Of a stretch of 30,915 nt of DNA, positions 25,636 to 30,915 are shown one piece after another. The notes beneath the pieces were generated by a model. It saw nothing but the letters and a program-made list of their open reading frames with translations. It searched no databases and was not told where the DNA came from. This DNA is from Bugula neritina (Eukaryota; Bryozoa; Gymnolaemata; Cheilostomatida; Bugulidae), in NCBI GenBank assembly GCA_964035545.1, contig CAXIUT010000102.1:1-30915 (forward strand), given 5' to 3'. A program made the position numbers and the translations under genes. How positions within the stretch are numbered: position 1 is the stretch's first letter; each line of letters starts with the position of its first letter.

Positions 25636-26759
25636 AAATTTATAAAATTGACTCGGCTGCAATATTCCCTCGATAAATTGATGCAAATAAGTGATAGATA
25701 TTAACTTTGTGGTCAACCTAGAATGATATATATCACATATTGCCTCACTCCTGTAATACTTATAACACATTACCCGGTATACTGCTCTGAATTTATGCGG
25801 CTTTGTCCAAATAGATTCATAATCACTGAAATTAGCTATTGATAGCTATGATATCCACGCCTGAAACTATTTTATTTTGTTTTGAATTTATAACTAAAAT
25901 GAATTTTCATCCTAATTTTGATTTACACTTTGCTCCCTCTTCTAATCTTTCATTAGAGATGATTTTTATTAGAGTGATAAACTTTATTTAGCAGAATTCA
26001 AAAGATTGTCCGAATCGTCTCTACTGGGTAGACTGTACTGCAACATTCCAGCTTATATTTTAGGAGTATCTTCCATTTTGATAGTATCATCTATTCTACA
26101 CATTTCTTGAAAACAACTCAGCTATGAACTTTTGTTAGACTGTGAAATTGACTCAGATTATTTTCTTTGATTTCTTTTCCTGAGTTGCCTTTTAAAATGA
26201 TCATACAACCATTTTTACCCTCGCTTTGTGTAAAGAATAAATTTATGCATGTAGTTACTTAAATTTCGAAGAAGATTCTTTGTCTTAGTAAATCGAGGTC
26301 GCTAGACCTATATCTATGCATTATCGAAAAAATAATCTCTTTCTTCATTATGCAGTATGGGACAACTTATATCCGATATCTACTTTTTATGAGAATTTTA
26401 ATGACTATCTCCAAATTAAAGTTCATGCAGCAAAGACCCTCCATCTAGTGAACTTTTTCCTATAAGGGACCTGTTTAAAAATGTTTTTCCTCCTTTATAC
26501 ATAAATAAATACCTATTTTAGATCCATTAACGTTGATAAACTACTCAGATAGTTTTCTCTTTTTAGATGCGACGCTTCTTAAGTCACATGAATATTTATC
26601 AAAAAAACTCTATAATTTAGGAGACTGATCTATCTGAACTGTATCGTTAAGATTCAGTCTAGAAAGAAGGGATATTTATTTGTCGTTCAGCTATTGATCA
26701 GACTGGTAGGGAGTGAAGCCTTATTTGTCTTTGTTTGATTTTGATGATATTATCGACAT
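25630..26759 (-). CDS. Unknown 369-aa protein
   Basis: Two exons joined across a 20-nt intron (26493-26512) give 369 aa from ATG 26759 to TGA 25630-25632. The N-terminus is polar (MSIISSKSNKDKQ). The middle is rich in Ser, Lys and Gln (KSSLDGGSLLHELQFGDS, KQSLSLQQKSSLMKDQKREQ). A more hydrophobic, aromatic-rich C-terminal part (about 290-369) includes FQAWISQLSIANFSDY and FRAVYRVMCYKYYRSEAICD. No catalytic motif, zinc finger, membrane helix or repeat is seen and I recognise no family. It is one of five consecutive minus-strand genes; the STI1 stop is 76 bp upstream of its start codon. Confidence 0.7.
26493..26512 (-). other. 20-nt intron in the 369-aa gene
   Basis: On the minus strand gtatttatttatgtataaag. 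Removal joins NGSKI to GGKTFLNRSLIGKSS and opens the frame to the TGA at 25630. Confidence 0.85.
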
Positions 26760-26835
26760 GTAATTCTCAAATATAAATTAATTTATAATATTATGAGCTT
26801 AAAATTATTTATATCTATCTCATACACATCCAAAA

Positions 26836-28582
26836 TCAACCCATCTTCAATACTCCAGCTGCTACCAACTTCTCAATCTTCTCAGCCAAACTCTTGTTCT
26901 TCAATATGTTCGGAAGAGACTTAGGATCTCTTTCCAGCTCTTGCAAAGCATTTCTCACCTCAGGAGTCTGAAGAATTGCCTGAATCTCAGGATCAGACAT
27001 TGCCTTCTTGGCTCTTTCTGCCTGATCTTACTCATTACTACCCATGTAAATAGCAGCTTGGGTCTTCTGAATTCCTTCTTTGCAGAAGTTGTTGTTGGGA
27101 TCTTTCTTCAAACCAGTCTCATAGCACTCAAGAGCTTTATGGAATTCTTTGAGGAAATAATGACAATCTCCTTTCTTATGATATGCTTTAGCGAATTAAG
27201 GATCTTTTTTTAGAGCAACTTAGTAGTTTTATTTTGCTCTTTGGAATTCCATCAATTTGATGTAGACCTGTCCAATATTGCTGTTATATTTGGCCATGGC
27301 AGGGTTTCTTCTAACTGCTTCTTAATATTCTTTTAAAGCCTATGGGAATTTGCCTGAATTAATGAAATAATACCTGCTTTATATAAATTAGTTCCTTCTT
27401 AGTTATGTTTTTAACCAAGTTCTGGATTAATGTACTATTTCGCTGCTTTTTCTTGCTTTAGCTTTTTCATTCTATTGAGATCATCTTTTACTTTAGGGTT
27501 TGAATCTTACAGCAAACTTCTTTCAAAATAATTGATAGCTTCTTCATACTTTTATTGTTTAGATAAAATAGTACCTTTTCTAGCATATACTTTAGCTTTT
27601 TTTACAAAATCTTTAGCAACTCCTTATTCGAAAAGTTTTTAAGCTCTAGAAACTTCTGCTAAGGCATTATCAAGTTCATTCATTTCAATAAAAGAAGCAG
27701 CTTTATTGTTATAGTAAAGTGGTTCATTAGGATTAAGTTTGATAGCTTCTTCATAAAAGTTAACTGCTTCATCAAAATTCTTTTTTTTATGAGCTTAATT
27801 ACCTTTCATTTTTGCTGTTTCAGCTGGATCTAACTCAACATCCATTTTTTAAGGTTTAGGCTATTATTTTTTTGGTTGAGGTCGAGATTGTTTAAACTAT
27901 GGTTTACTTTCTTATTATTTTTATTCAGGCATCTAATTTTTTCTAGCCTCAAATTATCTCTTCATTTTTTCAAAATCTTGTGGAGGAGTTTCTTGATTTA
28001 TAATTCTAAGTAGTTTTTGAACTCTTGGGTCGTCTTTATACATGGCAGCTGCTGCTGGGTTAGACATAACAGTTTGAAGGATGGGCATAAATGATTAATC
28101 ATTTAATATTTATTTGGCTTCAGGATGTTGAAGAAGCTTCATATAAGTACCCATCATATTTTGAGCATCTTGTTGTTTTGAACTTTCCTTTCTCTGAATA
28201 GCACTCTCTACTTATTTAACATTCTTTTGAAGCTAGGCATTGTCTGGACTAAATTCCAAGCCCAGTTTATAAGTTTAGATGGCTCCTTCAAGTTGATCCA
28301 TATAAAAAAGAGCAGTACCCTTTCTTTGGTAGCCTCGAGGCCAATCTCTCTTCAGTCTAAATAAAGATATTCATACTGAATACAGCTTTAAGCATCTTGA
28401 AGAGCTTCTTTATATTGTTTGTTGTTGCAATATGATCCTGATCTATTGGAATAGAAAACGTGATCGGTTGGATCTAACTCAATAGCTTTGGTAAACAGTT
28501 CAATGGCTTAAAGATAGTTTTTAGCTTTAAAGGCATCATTTCCTTTATTTTTGAACAAAGCTGCTTCTTACTTATTGCTCAT
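26836..28582 (-). CDS. STI1: STI1/HOP Hsp70-Hsp90 organising co-chaperone
   Basis: The cytosolic adaptor that passes client proteins from Hsp70 to Hsp90 by binding their EEVD tails. After two 20-nt introns are removed the protein has 568 aa, close to the usual 540-590. TPR1 is at about residues 5-115 (ALFKNKGNDAFKAKNYLQAI, YSNRSGSY). A DP1/STI1 region follows at about 120-200 (NPAAAAMYKDDPRVQKLL), then a Gln/Pro/Lys linker. TPR2A is at about 245-370 (AETAKMKGNQAHKKKNFDEA) and TPR2B at about 375-500 (GTNLYKAGKFPQALKEY, AYHKKGDCHYFLKEFHKALE). DP2 is C-terminal (DPEIQAILQTPEVRNALQEL, SLAEKIEKLVAAGVLKMG). All domains are present and in order, so the gene looks functional. It shares a strand with TTLL-B, whose stop is 175 bp upstream. 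Confidence 0.96.
27354..27373 (-). other. 20-nt intron 2 of STI1
   Basis: On the minus strand gtattatttcattaattcag. Removal joins LYKAG to KFPQALKEYQEAV at the start of TPR2B. Confidence 0.95.
28357..28376 (-). other. 20-nt intron 1 of STI1
   Basis: On the minus strand gtatgaatatctttatttag. Removal joins DAQSCIQ to LKRDWPRGYQRKG within TPR1; retention gives a TGA at once. Confidence 0.96.
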
Positions 28583-28757
28583 CAAAGATATATTATTCCA
28601 GAATACTCTATGAGAACCATTTCAATCATAATACTCTTTTAAATGTACTAGAACATTCTTTTTCACTTATTGAAAAATATTGAGTTAAAGTAAAGGTTTT
28701 ACTACTTTAGATGAACTAGATAAGATAATAGAAATAAAACAGTATATGAATTATATA

Positions 28758-30665
28758 TCATGTATTAAAATCTTTGGTAAATGATTATTATCGCTGCTAG
28801 CTGGGATGTTAGCTTTGTCTTTGCTTTAATATTAGTTTTTGGATATTTTTATTTGTAAAAATACTTGCATTTTCATAAAAGGCATCATCTAGCTGTTAAA
28901 TCTAGTTATTGTTATGACCATATTCTTCATTTTTTAATGACTTTTTAGAAGAAACTCTATCGTAAACAACCTTTTTCTATTTCTTCTCAGCCTTGCTTTT
29001 AGCTGAACTGACTCTTTTGTTAGTATTTGAACTAATAAACGACATTTGGTTTTGTCCTGATCTACTCATTACATCATTCTATCTACCTTATTTTGCTACT
29101 CTTGAATTATTTTTCTGATTCTACTTCTATAATTTTTTTGCCTTTTCCTTAGCTTTAGGCGGCTAAAAATAATTTTGATAAGTTAATTCTTTGGATATAG
29201 GTTTCGGGAACATTAGAGAGCAATTTCCTTATATTTTTTGAGAACCATTAAATAGCTAGACAGCAAAATCATAATATTTTTTATAATTGTTGAACTGTTC
29301 TTAATCCAACATAAATATTTTAGTATATTTTCCTAAATTATGAGATTCATATTAATTTCTCTTTTTAGCTTCTTCTTTAAAATACAAATTTCTTTATTAA
29401 GGAGTATATTTTTTTCTTTTTCCAGAAAACATTCTCTCTTGAATTTCTTTGTCTCTTTTAACTTTCATTTATTTTTTCCATTTCTAACTAGCATTTACCA
29501 AATTGAGCGTATCAGAAATGAGATTTTTCTTTATATATCTATCTAGGGGAGTATCAGCTGTAAAACTGGGAGTGTAGTTAATTTAGATAAGATAAGGAGT
29601 CAATTTATGATCAATCATAACATCAAATCCCAATATTTAAAAGCACATATCGTTACCGAAATTGTCAGGATGCACATTAGTAACAGAAGCACTAAGAGTA
29701 GGATATCCAGTAATAATAGTCTTAACTAAAAGATCATTTATTTTCTATTTCAACTATTCCACATTATGACCCTATTACTTCAATGTTTTATAAATAGAGG
29801 TCAATGATCTCTTATGTCCAATATTCATGTTTTACACATTTTAGTTAAAAACAAAATTGGGACTATCTTTGTTGATAGCGTAGTTAGTCAGGTGCATAAA
29901 TTTGTTATCAAGATTCTATGATCTGGGAGGCTTGTACTACTAAGTTGCAAATCTAGCCAATCCCTACTCATACACAAATATCCTCAAAGGATCTATTCCT
30001 GATATCAAAACGTATATCCTCATATCGAATTTTAAGTTATCGATCAAATAAGGCTTATGCATATACCTCTGAACCACGCATCTGTCATATTTTATTTCTT
30101 TATTAAAGCAAAAATACTATCGATGTTGCGAGTGAGATAGATTCCACGACCTTGGCAACTTGCTTAGGGTTTAACAATGAAAGTTTGGGCTTTTCCTTGT
30201 TGACGGCATTCGTGGTAGGATAAGAGGTCAGGGTAGTCACTAGGAAGACTCCATGTAATTGGAAAAAAATCATACTATCCAGGAAATTTCTTTCTGAATT
30301 GCATCAGGCCCATGCCTAGGTTATTTTTTCTTGAAAGTATGCCCATTCCTAAGTAATTAAGGAGAAACCTGGATAGTGATTAATTTTTTGATGAGGTTGC
30401 ATACGTGCAAAGAAATCAGTCTTGACATGGTTATCAGTCCAGCAGATATCGAAGTTGAGGTTGAGGATAGAATCAGTTTGCATCCACCATTTATGTTTTT
30501 TTGCGATATGTTTGACAACAGCGTATTGAGTTTCTTAATAACTGAAAGCGTACAACTAACGTTGATGATCATTTTATGTTTTTTTGTAGTAAATTGATTT
30601 TTATAGGTAGCACTGCGAATGTTATCAGTAAAAGTGCCATCGAATGAGTCGTCCAGCTTATTCAT
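28758..30665 (-). CDS. Tubulin tyrosine ligase-like protein (TTLL-B), catalytic Glu replaced by Gln
   Basis: A TTLL-family ATP-grasp protein of 615 aa after three 20-nt introns are removed; the frame is then clean. Motifs in order: INVSQTQYAVVKHIAKKHKW, FDICWTDNHVKTDFFARMQP, HYPGMGILSRKNNLG, FPITWSLPSDYPDL, TFIVKPQASCQGRGIYLTRN, VVQRYMHKPYLIDNLKFDMR, YEQGLARFAT, HLTNYAINKD, GHKRSLTSIY, MCFQILGFDVMID. The metal-binding motif, normally EVNHSPSF, reads IQINYTPSF with Gln341 (TAA) in place of the Glu; TTLL-A keeps the Glu. Since this Glu binds Mg-ATP, the enzyme may be inactive or altered. The C-terminal 200 residues are basic and low-complexity, perhaps for microtubule binding. It is the last gene before the telomere. 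Only microtubule relevance is inferred. Confidence 0.88.
30098..30117 (-). other. 20-nt intron 3 of TTLL-B
   Basis: On the minus strand gtatttttgctttaataaag. Removal joins TRNID to KIKYDRCVVQRYMHK. Confidence 0.93.
30349..30368 (-). other. 20-nt intron 2 of TTLL-B
   Basis: On the minus strand gtttctccttaattacttag. Removal joins INHYP to GMGILSRKNNLG, the conserved HFPG-x-x-x-LSRKN motif. Confidence 0.93.
30534..30553 (-). other. 20-nt intron 1 of TTLL-B
   Basis: On the minus strand gtacgctttcagttattaag. Removal joins INVS to QTQYAVVKHIAKK, creating a TAA Gln codon across the junction. Confidence 0.9.
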
Positions 30666-30825
30666 TCAAAAGAAAGTCGATAATTTAAATATTTAATAAC
30701 AAACTATTTATCTTATGGTTTAAAATCAACTGCCCAATCCATCCAGAATACTATATCGATCAATCAATCAATCAATCAAAATATTACCCATTAATCAATC
30801 AAAATATTACCCATTAATCAACTAA
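30666..30825. repeat. Subtelomeric region with short tandem repeats
   Basis: The 160 bp between the start codon of TTLL-B and the telomere. The outer part has an (ATCA)n run at about 30757-30778, then two tandem copies of a 23-bp unit of the type AATCAATCAAAATATTACCC plus ATT, ending ATCAACTAA at the telomere junction. The promoter of TTLL-B must also lie here. Confidence 0.85.
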
Positions 30826-30915
30826 GGGGTTGGGGTTGGGGTTGGGGTTGGGGTTGGGGTTGGGGTTGGGGTTGGGGTTGGGGTTGGGGTTGGGGTTGGG
30901 GTTGGGGTTGGGTGG
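30826..30915 (+). repeat. Terminal telomere (GGGGTT)n
   Basis: About 15 units of GGGGTT running to the end of the window, perfect except for the last bases (TTGGGTGG). The G-rich strand points outward, as at a right chromosome end. The unit is the one known from Tetrahymena and, mixed with GGGTTT, from Paramecium. Confidence 0.98.

Overview
The window looks like somatic (macronuclear) chromosome sequence from a ciliate, most likely an oligohymenophorean with Paramecium-like introns. Four things show this. It is AT-rich. TAA and TAG occur in frame throughout conserved domains where glutamine is expected, and only TGA ends genes. The right end is a (GGGGTT)n telomere. Introns are extremely short: all eight in the cleanly readable right part, and two more on the left, are exactly 20 nt and GT...AG. 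Genes are packed with gaps of about 35-175 bp. I do not name a species.

Left part (1 to about 12350): 1-1614 holds nothing I recognise. Then come a CHD-type chromatin remodeller (minus), a minimal U1-C zinc-finger gene (plus), an R2R3-Myb gene (plus), an SLC22-like transporter (minus), a tubulin tyrosine ligase-like enzyme, TTLL-A (plus), and a B-box/LRR protein (plus). Their conserved motifs are well preserved, but reading frames break again and again by single bases, often in homopolymers. I read this as residual sequence error rather than gene decay.

Right part (12459 to 30665): every gene reads cleanly. They are an EF-hand calpain (plus, 883 aa), a RING/TRAF-type zinc-finger protein (minus), a Nop4/RBM28-like RNA-binding protein (plus), a 2300-aa EF-hand plus triple EML/HELP-WD40 protein (minus), two unknown proteins (minus), an STI1/HOP co-chaperone (minus) and a second TTLL enzyme, TTLL-B (minus). 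TTLL-B lies about 160 bp from the terminal telomere.

The strangest feature is a perfect 80-bp (GGGGTT)13 tract in the middle of the window, 65 bp after the calpain stop codon. It has the orientation of a right-hand telomere. Read on the minus strand it is in frame as a Pro-Thr repeat that forms the C-terminus of the RING gene. It may be an assembly or chromosome fusion, an alternative chromosome end, or a real interstitial telomeric tract used as coding sequence.

The genes do not form one pathway, but microtubule and ciliary functions recur (two TTLL enzymes, a triple EML protein), along with calcium control (EF-hands in both the calpain and the EML protein).
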